NCBI GenBank assembly: GCA_018003015.1
Contig: JAGNEZ010000014.1
Span: 52,009-116,008, forward strand
Source of the DNA: Phycisphaerae bacterium
GTDB taxonomy: Bacteria; Planctomycetota; Phycisphaerae; UBA1845; PWPN01
Reading direction: 5' to 3'
Length of the DNA: 64,000 nt
Shown here: piece by piece, positions 54,473 through 62,830 of the stretch
Position numbering within the stretch: the first letter of the stretch is position 1
Layout of the letters: every line of letters begins with the position of its first letter
Made by a program: the position numbers and the translations under genes
The notes under the pieces: model-generated
What the model was told of the DNA's origin: nothing
The model's input: the letters and a program-made list of their open reading frames with translations, nothing else
Databases searched by the model: none

Positions 54473-56380
54473 TCAGCTCGCCGGATCCGACTCCGGCCGT
54501 TGCGAGTCGGGCAAATCCTTCTGGGGATCTGCCACCTCCGCCAGCTCACCGGACAGGCGGCTCAGGCGGTCGTAGACCCCGCGGAGCGGCCGGAGAACCT
54601 CGCCGACCACGTTCTCGGCCAGCTCGCTTCGCAGGGCTGCCGCGATCTGGGCCGCCCGGCTGCCCCCCCGATCGCCCCTGACATAGGCACGCACCTCGCG
54701 GATGCATCGGGAGTACATGACGCCCAGGCAGGCCCCGTACACCGCGCAGACCACGAGCATGCCCTGCAGCAGATGGGCGGCCCCCAGCGCCGCCACCGTC
54801 TTGTACAGCCCGTGCAGCAAGGTCTGGGCATGGGCGGCGCTCAACGCCTCGAGGATGCCCTCTCCCAGCGGCTGCACAATCACGAACCAGAGCAGAGTGA
54901 GCCACAGAAAACCACGCCGAACAGGCCCCGCCCGGTAGACGCGCGACCGCTCCTCAAGCCATTGGCCATCGCCGGCCAGCGCGTGCTCGCGGACCTCCGC
55001 CTTGACCTTCCCCGCCAAGACCTCCGCCTTGGGCATCTGCTCCTCCAGAAGGAAGACCTGCACCGCTTCATCCTCCCCTTCCAGCTTCTGGATCAGGAAG
55101 CGGATCCGATGCTCCAAACCCCGGCCGGCGACCGAGAACGGCCCGGGACCCCAACGCGGGGCGGCGTCCTCCCCCGCCCGACCCGGCGACGCGATCGCCA
55201 TGCCAACCCGGCGGAGCGGCCACCTCGCCAGCCAATACAGCCAGCGCAGCGCGGGCCACTTCTCAATCCGGTCCTCCATCAACCGATCCGCCAGGGTCAT
55301 CAGCGAGCTCTGCTGGCGAGCAAGCCGCTCAGCAACCGTCATGCAGTAGTCAGCCTCGAACGCCTCCTCCTGAAGCACGTCGGCAAAGACCGGATCACAG
55401 ACCTGCTCCAGCCGCTCGACCCAGCTGTCAAGCTCGTAAGTGCGGCGGACACTCTCGGCATGGGCCCGCAGCTTCACCTGGTCGTTGAGACCCTTGATCC
55501 GCGCCGCCTCCAACTCACTGACCTGGGCGAAGAGCATCCTCCGCAGACGAACCATTTCGCTCTGCAGCCGGCCCGCAACACCGGCCACAAGCTGCTGCGA
55601 ACTGCTCGTTGAGCGGTCGTCCAGGCCACCCCACGACCGGGCCACAGCGTCCACAATCCGGTCGGCCGTCGGATACTTCGCACAAACCAGGAACTGCCGC
55701 TCCCGGGGAATGTCGTACCGCACATCACGGAGCTGATCCCCAAACCAGGCGGCTTGCTCCCCCCAGAACCGTTCAGCGGGATCCCGGCCCGCTCCCGCCG
55801 GATAGCCATCGTCGTCCTCGAGCAACTCATCGGCCCGGTTGAGAACACAGTACACATTGCCGAGATCCTTCAACGCCTTCCGCGTGTATTCCACCCAGAT
55901 CCGATCGTTGGCTTTCTGCGGACTGGTCACCCAGAGAATGCGATCCAGCAGCGGCAGGTACTCACGCACGATCTGCTCATGCGTCCGCAGCTCGCTGTCG
56001 AAATCGGGCATGTCCACGAATGCCAGATTGCGCGTGCCCGCGTCCTCGTGGCGGTGGATCTCCGGCGCACCGCGCGTCGACCGGAAGCGATCTCGCACGT
56101 ACGCCTCCATGGCCCGGTGAACGTAAACAACCGGTCGAGCGGTTCCCTCGCCAACCTCGCGGTCGTCCCTGCTGATGGCTTCACCCACCAGGGCGTTGAT
56201 CAGCGTGGACTTCCCGACATCCTTGCCACCCAGCAGTCCGCACACCACCAGCGGATCCTTCGGGCCGGGAGCCTCGCCCCGGTCAAGCGGCAGGGGATCA
56301 CGATGGAACAGGCCGGCCAGCTGCTCGTTGACGCTCTGCAACCGCTCCATTCTCCGGGCAATGAGCAGGGAATCGGTCAT
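54473..56380 (-). CDS. Dynamin-like GTPase with C-terminal membrane segments (second of pair)
   Basis: 635 residues. GTPase motifs: G1 GGKDVGKS (51-58), a possible G2 Thr in GEGTARPVV, G3 DMPD in AFVDMPDFDSE, and G4 NRAD in YCVLNRADELL. A long helical region (~285-460) follows, then two or three hydrophobic helices (~495-580; for example WLTLLWFVIVQPLGEGILEA) and a polar helical tail. This is the layout of bacterial dynamin-like proteins, which bind or remodel membranes. The ATG overlaps the stop of the first GTPase gene by 4 bases, and GGAGGG precedes it, so the two are made together and may form a hetero-oligomer. Confidence 0.85.
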   Translation of the reverse strand: MTDSLLIARRMERLQSVNEQLAGLFHRDPLPLDRGEAPGPKDPLVVCGLLGGKDVGKSTLINALVGEAISRDDREVGEGTARPVVYVHRAMEAYVRDRFRSTRGAPEIHRHEDAGTRNLAFVDMPDFDSELRTHEQIVREYLPLLDRILWVTSPQKANDRIWVEYTRKALKDLGNVYCVLNRADELLEDDDGYPAGAGRDPAERFWGEQAAWFGDQLRDVRYDIPRERQFLVCAKYPTADRIVDAVARSWGGLDDRSTSSSQQLVAGVAGRLQSEMVRLRRMLFAQVSELEAARIKGLNDQVKLRAHAESVRRTYELDSWVERLEQVCDPVFADVLQEEAFEADYCMTVAERLARQQSSLMTLADRLMEDRIEKWPALRWLYWLARWPLRRVGMAIASPGRAGEDAAPRWGPGPFSVAGRGLEHRIRFLIQKLEGEDEAVQVFLLEEQMPKAEVLAGKVKAEVREHALAGDGQWLEERSRVYRAGPVRRGFLWLTLLWFVIVQPLGEGILEALSAAHAQTLLHGLYKTVAALGAAHLLQGMLVVCAVYGACLGVMYSRCIREVRAYVRGDRGGSRAAQIAAALRSELAENVVGEVLRPLRGVYDRLSRLSGELAEVADPQKDLPDSQRPESDPAS

Positions 56381-58140
56381 GGCTCACCCTCCTCGCCTTG
56401 ACTGAGCACGTCAAGAGCCTCCGCCAACGGAGTCTGAGGATCGAGCACCCACGCTTCCGCGGTCTGGTGAAGTTGCCGCGACACCTGCCAGGCGAACTCC
56501 TCCATCAGTCCCCGGTAAGCCACCGCCGCTTCCTGAACCTGCCGATACTCCCGGCTGAGACCCAGCTTTTCCTGGAGGGCAACCATCGTCTGCCTCAGCG
56601 GTTTGCCTCCCGCGGCCCCGGTGACGATCGTACCCGCCAGAATCGCCCAGTGAGCGACCACGATCTTGCCGATCAGAAGCCAGCCGATCGGCCCGGCGTG
56701 GAGATAGAGCAGCACCAGAGCGGCCGCAGTCCCGGCGCTCGCGGCTCCGGCGACAGCCGCTCCAGCACCCTCCCATTGGCTCTGCACCGCCTTGGCCCAG
56801 TTGGTCAGCGCCCCGTCCAGCCGCTGGATGACCTGCACCATTTTCTCCCGGTAATCCTGAATCGCCCCGCCGGGAAAAGGAAAGGGGTCGGTGGCCCGGC
56901 CCAGGTGCTTCCAGAACTTGCTGGACCTCGACACCTTGTTGAACTCGGCAAGCAAGGATTCGCAGGAACTCTCAAAGTACTTCCAGGCAATCTGTTCACG
57001 GGTCTCTCGCGGGTCCCGGGCAAGCAACGGGGCGTCGGTCGAGGCCTCGAACAATCGCCCGACCACGGGGACCCTCGACAACACGCCGACGACATGGGCC
57101 GCCCCACTCTCCAGCCTCTCCCGGAAACGCTTGACCCCCAGCAGCCGGTTACGGAACCAGAGAACCGCCTGCTGCTCCTCCTGGGTCATCATCGCCCGGA
57201 TGCAGTCTTTCTCGCTGGGCAGGTGCTTCTCGCCGCACGCGTGCAACCGGCCCTTGAGCTCGGCCAGCAGCTGGCGCCGCAGCTCATTCTCGCTGTAAAC
57301 GTCTTCGGCAGCACGATGCACCTGCCGGCGCAGCAGGCCGAGCCGGTGCTCGGGTACCTTGGCCAGCAACGACCAGATTGCATCCGGAAGCACGAGCCTC
57401 CTCAGCCCCCGCCCGGCACTGTAGTCGACGATTGCGAACGGGGCTCGAAGCCGGCCAGCCTGCTCGTCAAGGGCCCGACGCTCGGGATCACCCAACTCAC
57501 CCTCCTGCGTGTGGTTGAAAAGAACGAACCGATCCGGGCAGAACAGAACCGCATCCCCAGCGAACTCGGCCACCTGCCGATCCCGCCACCGCTGCGGAAA
57601 GTTGACCACCAGAAGGACCTTGTCGAACCACGGCAGCAGGGTCTTGGCCAGATCACCCTCACGCTCGGAGTGGACGGAAGTCAGATCCGGCGTGTCCAGA
57701 AGCAGGACGGGCTTCAGCCGCCCAATGGCGTGATACACCACCGTCACGACCGCGGGATCGCCCAGCACCGCCTCCTCGATGCCGGCCTCATGCCGCTTCA
57801 GCGAGGGAAACATGAGCTGCGGCTCGCCGAACCACCGGCCGATCCGGTCGCGGTGGTCCTGATGAACCGCCATGATGATGCCTCGGGTGGAATGGGCCTT
57901 CACCGTGACGCAACTGGCCCGATGACCGTCGAGCAGATTGTTGAACACCGTGCTTTTGCCGGACGAAGCCCCCCCGAGCACGGCCGCAATGAACAGGGAT
58001 TGGCCCTCGGCATCAAGGTTCGACCGAAACCGAAGGGCATGGACCGCCTGCTGGTCGCGCTCCTCCCACGGCAAGGCCCAAGGATCGCGAAGCCGTGAAC
58101 CCTCGCGGGCAAGAACTTCCAGTGCCTCGGTCAAGTCCAT
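56377..58140 (-). CDS. Dynamin-like GTPase with membrane hairpin (first of pair)
   Basis: 587 residues. G1 GGASSGKS (56-63), a candidate G2 Thr in AHSTRGIIM, and G3 DTPD in VLLLDTPDLTS are clear, but G4 is not canonical: the equivalent strand reads FVLFNHTQEG instead of NKxD, so guanine specificity may be altered. A helical stalk-like region follows, then two hydrophobic helices (~460-510, AAVAGAASAGTAAALVLLYL and IGKIVVAHWAILAGTIVTGA) forming a membrane hairpin and a C-terminal helical tail. The ATG has a GGGAGGTGG site. It is co-translated with the second GTPase and divergent from the MocA-type gene. Confidence 0.85.
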   Translation of the reverse strand: MDLTEALEVLAREGSRLRDPWALPWEERDQQAVHALRFRSNLDAEGQSLFIAAVLGGASSGKSTVFNNLLDGHRASCVTVKAHSTRGIIMAVHQDHRDRIGRWFGEPQLMFPSLKRHEAGIEEAVLGDPAVVTVVYHAIGRLKPVLLLDTPDLTSVHSEREGDLAKTLLPWFDKVLLVVNFPQRWRDRQVAEFAGDAVLFCPDRFVLFNHTQEGELGDPERRALDEQAGRLRAPFAIVDYSAGRGLRRLVLPDAIWSLLAKVPEHRLGLLRRQVHRAAEDVYSENELRRQLLAELKGRLHACGEKHLPSEKDCIRAMMTQEEQQAVLWFRNRLLGVKRFRERLESGAAHVVGVLSRVPVVGRLFEASTDAPLLARDPRETREQIAWKYFESSCESLLAEFNKVSRSSKFWKHLGRATDPFPFPGGAIQDYREKMVQVIQRLDGALTNWAKAVQSQWEGAGAAVAGAASAGTAAALVLLYLHAGPIGWLLIGKIVVAHWAILAGTIVTGAAGGKPLRQTMVALQEKLGLSREYRQVQEAAVAYRGLMEEFAWQVSRQLHQTAEAWVLDPQTPLAEALDVLSQGEEGEP

Positions 58141-58494
58141 CGAAAGGCCACCTCCCGGCCCACATGCCTTTGGCGACCGCCCCGGACAGTCCTTCCCGCA
58201 CCCAAACGCTCAACCCTGTAGTCGAGCGCATCGCCCCAGGCCGCCAGACATTCCCCTCGGATTCTACCCCTGACGCCGGAGAATGCCATCCGCACGCCGC
58301 AGGCACCGGGTCGAGAACGGAGAACAGGGACAGAGTAGCTGTCGCTGACGCGTCTCAGGCCACCCTGTGATGCAGGAGCCCCCTTTCGCCACTCGCCATC
58401 CTCAATCTCCCGCCCGTCCTTGACGCACCCAGTCAGCCGGTGTAAACGTCGCTGATCCGCCGGTTTCCGGCGACATCTTCAAGGAGGACCCGCG
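58141..58494. other. Intergenic region between divergent genes
   Basis: About 350 bases between the GTPase pair (-) and the MocA-type gene (+). It must hold both promoters, but no pair of hexamers stands out and no RNA or coding signature was recognised. Confidence 0.4.
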
Positions 58495-59688
58495 ATGCGC
58501 GATCGATCCACCCGACGTTCATTCCTGCAGGCGGTCGGAGCCGGCGCCGCCGCCCTGGGCCTGACCCAGACCGCCCGGGCCGAGGAAAAGGTGATTCAGG
58601 GCTTCGAGAAGGCCCCCACCGACCCAAACGCCTCCAAGGGCTGGCAGCCGGTCTCGGACCGCAAGATCAAGATCGGCATCGCGGGCTACGGAGTCTGCAG
58701 CTTCGGGGCCGCCTTCAGCTTCCAGGACCACCCCAACGTCCAAATCGTGGGCGTCGCCGACCTGCAGCCCGACCGCTGCGCCGAACTGGCCAAGGCCTGC
58801 CGCTGCGACAAGACCTACCCCTCGCTCGAGGAGATGATCAAGGACCAGTCCATGGAGGCGGTTTTCGTCGCCACCGATGCCCCAAGTCACGCCCGGCTGT
58901 GCATCGAGGTGCTGAAGACCGGCAAGGATGTCGCCTCGGCCGTACCCGCGACCTTCGGCTCGCTCGAAGAGGCCGACAAGCTGTTCGAGGCGGTCAAAAC
59001 CACCGGACGCAAGTACATGCTGTTCGAGACCTCCTACTTCCACGAAGACCTCTACGCAATGCGGCAGATCTACAACGCCGGCGGCCTGGGCAAGCTGGTC
59101 TACTCCGAAGGCGAGTACTACCACTACATGTCCGAACCTATCCCGTCCTACAAGGGCTGGCGCGTCGGCTTGCCTCCGCAATGGTACCCCACCCACTCCA
59201 ACGCCTACTACGTCGGCGCCAGCGGCGGAAGCTTCACCGAAGTCTCGTGCATGGGCATCCCAAGCCTCATCGATCAACTGAAGCCGGCGAACAACCCCTA
59301 CAAGAACCCGTTCGGCACCGAGATCGCCCTGTTCCGCACCAGCGAGGGCGGCATGTCGCGGATGGCGGTCAGCTGGGACACCCCCGGCGACAGCGGCGAG
59401 AAGGGCCGGATCCGCGGCCAGAAGGGCTCGTTCTACGGCAAGTACGAGGGCCTGGAGAAGAACCTGCCCAACCTCAAGCGCCCGCCGCTCCCCCCCAAAG
59501 TCGACGCCGGCGGTCACGGCGGCTCACACGGATACCTGATGAACGAGTTCATCACCGCGATCCTCGAGAACCGCAAGCCCCTGATCGACATCGCCCAGGC
59601 CCTCAACATGACCGTGGCCGGCATCGTCGCCCATCAGTCCGCCTTGAAAAACGGCGAGCTGCTGAGAATTCCGCAGTACCGGCTGTAG
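58495..59688 (+). CDS. Tat-exported Gfo/Idh/MocA-family protein lacking the EKP lysine
   Basis: 397 residues. Tat signal STRRSFLQAVGAGAAALG (Arg7-Arg8), Rossmann motif IGIAGYGVCSFGAAFS, and the C-terminal (beta-alpha) half of the MocA family. Where most members have CEKP, this protein has SAVP (148-151; GKDVASAVPATFGSLEEAD), so the Lys that normally contacts cofactor and substrate is gone. The body contains YFHEDLYAMRQIYNAGGLGK and YPTHSNAYYVGASGGSFTEV. It may use another residue or be non-oxidative. GGAGG precedes the ATG. Confidence 0.9.
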   Translation: MRDRSTRRSFLQAVGAGAAALGLTQTARAEEKVIQGFEKAPTDPNASKGWQPVSDRKIKIGIAGYGVCSFGAAFSFQDHPNVQIVGVADLQPDRCAELAKACRCDKTYPSLEEMIKDQSMEAVFVATDAPSHARLCIEVLKTGKDVASAVPATFGSLEEADKLFEAVKTTGRKYMLFETSYFHEDLYAMRQIYNAGGLGKLVYSEGEYYHYMSEPIPSYKGWRVGLPPQWYPTHSNAYYVGASGGSFTEVSCMGIPSLIDQLKPANNPYKNPFGTEIALFRTSEGGMSRMAVSWDTPGDSGEKGRIRGQKGSFYGKYEGLEKNLPNLKRPPLPPKVDAGGHGGSHGYLMNEFITAILENRKPLIDIAQALNMTVAGIVAHQSALKNGELLRIPQYRL

Positions 59689-59789
59689 AAGACGCCGACG
59701 CGAACGACGTCGGATACCCGACGTGACCGCGATCACAAGGTGGAGCAGGCGCTTCCACGGTTCGCCGCAGGTCCGCCCGACAGGACTAC

Positions 59790-60446
59790 TCACGCGGTCA
59801 GGATTCGGCGGACCACGTCCACGATGAGTTGCATGTTGTGGAACAGGTACCACATCGGCACGCCAAGGAGGGCGGCACCGATGACCACCAGGCTGATGCC
59901 GGTGGCCGACGGGAGCATGGCCTCTTCCGCCAGTTCCTCACGGAACGCGGCGACCAGCTCATTCGCCTTGCCCGCGGAGTCCCGGCGGTCGGCACCCTCC
60001 ACCGAGAGCGTCACGCTCCGCAACAGAGGCAGAGCACTCAGGCTGACACTGAGGCCGGCCCCGGGAATGCGCTGCCGGTCGTGCTCGGCCGACTCGACCC
60101 GCCAGCCGAGCCGCCGGTAAGCCTGGTACAGGAGGCGACGACCCTGAGCCGGGCTGCAGTTGTACACCACCCAGCCGCTGCCCGGACGGGGCAACAGGGT
60201 GAAGAACAGACCGGCCACGCCGATAATGGCCACACTGACCAGGCCAACCTGGTCATGCTCGAGCAGCAGAACGACGGGCGCGGCGATCAGCGGAACAAAC
60301 ACGGTGGCGAGAATGCAGAAGTCTGCCCGGGCGCTCAAAATGCAGGGGCGAGCCTGGCTGTTGACCAACCCCAAACCCAGAAAGTAGACCGCCAGCGGAC
60401 CCAGGGCGAGGATGGTCTTGAACACGAACGCAGCTTGGTCGGTCAT
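59790..60446 (-). CDS. Integral membrane protein, function unknown
   Basis: 218 residues: four hydrophobic helices in the first ~95 residues, a soluble domain (~95-185; GWVVYNCSPAQGRRLLYQAY) and a C-terminal helix (ISLVVIGAALLGVPMWYLFH). No family recognised. The start is uncertain among TTG 60452 and ATG 60446. It is the last gene of a minus-strand series beginning with the pseudopilin at 63748, 33 bases after the Arg-rich protein gene. Confidence 0.65.
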   Translation of the reverse strand: MTDQAAFVFKTILALGPLAVYFLGLGLVNSQARPCILSARADFCILATVFVPLIAAPVVLLLEHDQVGLVSVAIIGVAGLFFTLLPRPGSGWVVYNCSPAQGRRLLYQAYRRLGWRVESAEHDRQRIPGAGLSVSLSALPLLRSVTLSVEGADRRDSAGKANELVAAFREELAEEAMLPSATGISLVVIGAALLGVPMWYLFHNMQLIVDVVRRILTA

Positions 60447-60479
60447 CTCCAAGCCCAATCTCCCGGCTGAAACACCCGG

Positions 60480-60821
60480 TCAACTCTTCGAAGGCTCCGA
60501 CGGATCCCCCGCCGGGCGATCGATGTGCTCGCCACGGTCCGCTACCTTGCGGTACCCTAGATATCGTATCACTTCAAACACCTCGCTCCAAGTCGGGAAC
60601 GGGCGCTTGTTGATCCGCTTGTACTCATCAACGGCCAGGACAAACTCCAGGAGTTCGTCGGTCATCTCCCCTTCTTCGGCCTGCCGGCGAAGGTCGCTCC
60701 GGCGGCGACCCGGCCCGCGGCGACGTTCCAGGCCCCCCCGACGATCAACCGGTGCGCGCCGGTCCTGACTGCGTCGCTCCGGTCCGGTATACGGCTGTTG
60801 CTCTTCAGGTAAAACAGTCAC
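60480..60821 (-). CDS. Arg-rich small protein with GPERR N-terminus
   Basis: 113 residues. The first half is extremely basic (GPERRSQDRRAPVDRRG, LERRRGPGRRRSDLRR); the second half is a compact acidic/helical domain (TDELLEFVLAVDEYKRINKR, then FPTWSEVFEVIRYLGYRKV). GPERR-type N-termini occur on various small regulatory proteins, but no function is assigned. The GTG start has only a loose GGGG site. It lies 84 bases after the acidic-tail gene. Confidence 0.6.
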   Translation of the reverse strand: MTVLPEEQQPYTGPERRSQDRRAPVDRRGGLERRRGPGRRRSDLRRQAEEGEMTDELLEFVLAVDEYKRINKRPFPTWSEVFEVIRYLGYRKVADRGEHIDRPAGDPSEPSKS

Positions 60822-60905
60822 CCGGTTACCCCGCTGGGGTGAGCGATCGGGCCCGTCGATCAGTCACCCGGTTGAAGTGCGACAACGACAATCTGGAACG
60901 AGCAA

Positions 60906-61247
60906 TCACTCCTCTTCTTCCAAATCATCGTCCATGTCCTCGTCGTCGTCGAGGTCGTCGTCGAGGTCATCGTCGAGATCGTCGTCGAACTCGTCCTCAT
61001 CCTCTTCCTCGAAAGGATAGTCCTCGAACTCCTCCTCGTCCTCCTCGTCGTCATCCTCGCGACGAGCACACTGGACTTCGAACGACCCGGCAGCGAATGC
61101 CCAGCGGGTGGCCGGCCCAAAGCCGGGAGCGGAGAATCGGCCGGTGCCTTGAAGGACCAGGACACTCGTCTCCGCCTGGTCCCCGGAGGTAGGATCGGCG
61201 ACGGCCTGGAGACTCAGATCCTCGGCATTTGAATCCACGCACAGCAT
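60906..61247 (-). CDS. Small protein with a highly acidic Asp/Glu tail
   Basis: 113 residues. Residues ~1-62 (LSLQAVADPTSGDQAETSVL, TRWAFAAGSFEVQCARR) form a small domain of unknown family; residues ~63-113 are nearly all Asp/Glu with a DDDL repeat encoded by near-identical codons. The ATG follows GAGGGAG, and a good promoter lies ~65 bases upstream, so it is very likely expressed. The acidic tail could bind metal or basic proteins; the Arg-rich protein encoded next is one candidate partner (inference). Confidence 0.68.
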   Translation of the reverse strand: MLCVDSNAEDLSLQAVADPTSGDQAETSVLVLQGTGRFSAPGFGPATRWAFAAGSFEVQCARREDDDEEDEEEFEDYPFEEEDEDEFDDDLDDDLDDDLDDDEDMDDDLEEEE

Positions 61248-61312
61248 GTCAACGCTCCCTCACTTGGACAACATGGGTCGAAAATCGGGGTTACCGGTTA
61301 CCGTCCGCGGAA

Positions 61313-61340
61313 AGTGTATACCTCAATCCTGACCCGTCAA
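61313..61340 (-). promoter_or_regulatory. Candidate promoter of the acidic-tail gene
   Basis: On the minus strand TTGACG (61340-61335), a 16-base spacer and TACACT (61318-61313), 65 bases before the ATG at 61247. Same -10 and spacing as the protease promoter at 7525-7552. Confidence 0.45.
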
Positions 61341-61366
61341 GGGCTTTTTCCGTGTCCCAAGCCCTT
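61339..61366 (-). terminator. Hairpin after the secretin-N-like gene
   Basis: AAGGGCTT and AAGCCCTT pair over 8 bp around 12 bases, 14 bases after the stop at 61381. No T-run; the 3' arm touches the -35 of the next promoter. Confidence 0.35.
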
Positions 61367-61380
61367 TCGCCGTATGGGGC

Positions 61381-62367
61381 TTATCGGTCGGCCGCCCGTA
61401 CTTGGATGAGCAATGTTGGCAAGCCCTTTTCGCCCCCCGCCTGAAGCTGGTAACTCATGAGCCCTAAGAGCCTTGCGCCCTCGAGAACCTCCCCGACAGA
61501 CCCCCGGGCCTCCAGTCTGGCCGACGCCGCTCCCGCTGCAACCTCCACGCGGCAGTTCAGCCCTGTCGCCCGGGCAACAACCCCCCGAAATGCCTGCCAG
61601 TCAGCCAACGGCCGGTCGATCACCACCGGACGACGCAGCGGCTGATCCGTTTTCGCGTTAATAAGTTCAGGAATAAACGTGGGGGCGGATGCCGCGGGCC
61701 CGTGGACCAGGTGGGCAGGGCGAGCCCAAAGGACCCCATCGTCGTACCCAACCTCGGCGTCCAGACTGCGGGCCAGTTCAGCGCGAACAGACTCCAGCGT
61801 GGCCGCCGACTGCTGCAGGTGGATCAGAGCTTCCTTGGCCAGAATGTCCGGATGGACCACGAGATCCACGCCAAAAGACCTGGGCAGATCGCGAACCACG
61901 ACACTCAGGGGCGCATCCACCCAATCGACGGCAGCCACACGATCGCGCATGCCCGCCCATGCCGCTTCCTGGCCGTCCCGGCCACGCGCCGGCACCCCCG
62001 CTCGCCATTTCCACGCCTCAGGCAATCGCTCAGCTCCGGCGATAAGAATCGTATCGTCGACCACCACGGCCTCAAGGCCCGCGGAGCGAGCCAGCCACCG
62101 CAACGCTTGCCGACCATCCACATGAGACGCCAGGAGTCGAATCCTGGTCTGGGCAGCCTCCGCCTGAACAGACGCATCAACGACGTAGGGTAGGTCCAGC
62201 CGACCGGCCAATTCGCGCAGGGCTTCCCCAAAGGGCAAGCCCTGCCACTCGACCGGGCAGGGAGAATCCAAACCGGCCGCGCGGCCCCCGGGGCTGCTCG
62301 CCCCCAGCACCACCAGGGCCAACCCAAGGCAAACTGAACCTCTTGCGGTCATCGTGTTCTTTCTCAT
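61381..62367 (-). CDS. Exported protein with tandem secretin N-domain (STN)-like repeats
   Basis: About 328 residues. A signal peptide (~6-32) precedes three repeats of the STN/secretin-N type: LPFGEALRELAGRLDLPYVV, then APLSVVVRDLPRSFGVDLVV, and a third beginning ADWQAFRGVVARATGLNCRV, each followed by a beta-strand pair. In secretins such domains line the periplasmic vestibule and bind pseudopilin systems, but no secretin barrel follows here. ATG 62367 or 62352 could be used. It follows the zinc-ribbon gene by 49 bases in the run headed by the pseudopilin. Confidence 0.7.
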   Translation of the reverse strand: MRKNTMTARGSVCLGLALVVLGASSPGGRAAGLDSPCPVEWQGLPFGEALRELAGRLDLPYVVDASVQAEAAQTRIRLLASHVDGRQALRWLARSAGLEAVVVDDTILIAGAERLPEAWKWRAGVPARGRDGQEAAWAGMRDRVAAVDWVDAPLSVVVRDLPRSFGVDLVVHPDILAKEALIHLQQSAATLESVRAELARSLDAEVGYDDGVLWARPAHLVHGPAASAPTFIPELINAKTDQPLRRPVVIDRPLADWQAFRGVVARATGLNCRVEVAAGAASARLEARGSVGEVLEGARLLGLMSYQLQAGGEKGLPTLLIQVRAADR

Positions 62368-62416
62368 CCGGCCGCTGCGCGATGGCAAATGACCCCCGGA
62401 CCGCGGAAGACGCAAC

Positions 62417-62812
62417 TCAATTCACGAGGCCACACTTGGGGCACTTCCCGATGAAATCGCCCGCGCCGTTCGGCTGCCCCAGAAAGGGGGTCCCACATTG
62501 CTTGCAGAGGTAGGGGTTGGCATAGAGCGTCCGTTTGTTGCACTTGGGGCACTTGTAGCCCGGGCCGAGGGCGGGTGCGGCCGCGGAATCACCGTCCAAC
62601 GCCACCGCCTTCGCGTCTCCAAAGAAGCCGCAGGATGAACAAAGAACCTTCGCCACGAACGCACTGATGCCCGGTTCCGGCTTGGTCTCGTCCGAAGGCC
62701 TGAGGATCCAAACCATCCCCCCGATACAGACCGCCGCCACGGCCCCCACGATCAACAGACCCCGCCCGAGGCTGCGCCCACCTGCATCGGATTTGCCTGG
62801 ACGATGACTCAT
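62417..62812 (-). CDS. Membrane-anchored zinc-ribbon protein
   Basis: 131 residues: one N-terminal membrane helix (LLIVGAVAAVCIGGMVWIL), then CSSC (58-61), CPKC, CKQC and CPKC pairs near the end, a pattern of two to three zinc ribbons (YKCPKCNKRTLYANPYLCKQ, IGKCPKCGLVN). The Cys clusters are probably on the extracytoplasmic or cytoplasmic side depending on orientation, which the sequence does not settle. It begins 18 bases after the pseudopilin stop, so the two are co-transcribed. Confidence 0.75.
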   Translation of the reverse strand: MSHRPGKSDAGGRSLGRGLLIVGAVAAVCIGGMVWILRPSDETKPEPGISAFVAKVLCSSCGFFGDAKAVALDGDSAAAPALGPGYKCPKCNKRTLYANPYLCKQCGTPFLGQPNGAGDFIGKCPKCGLVN

Positions 62813-62830
62813 ATCCCAACCGCCTCGCCG

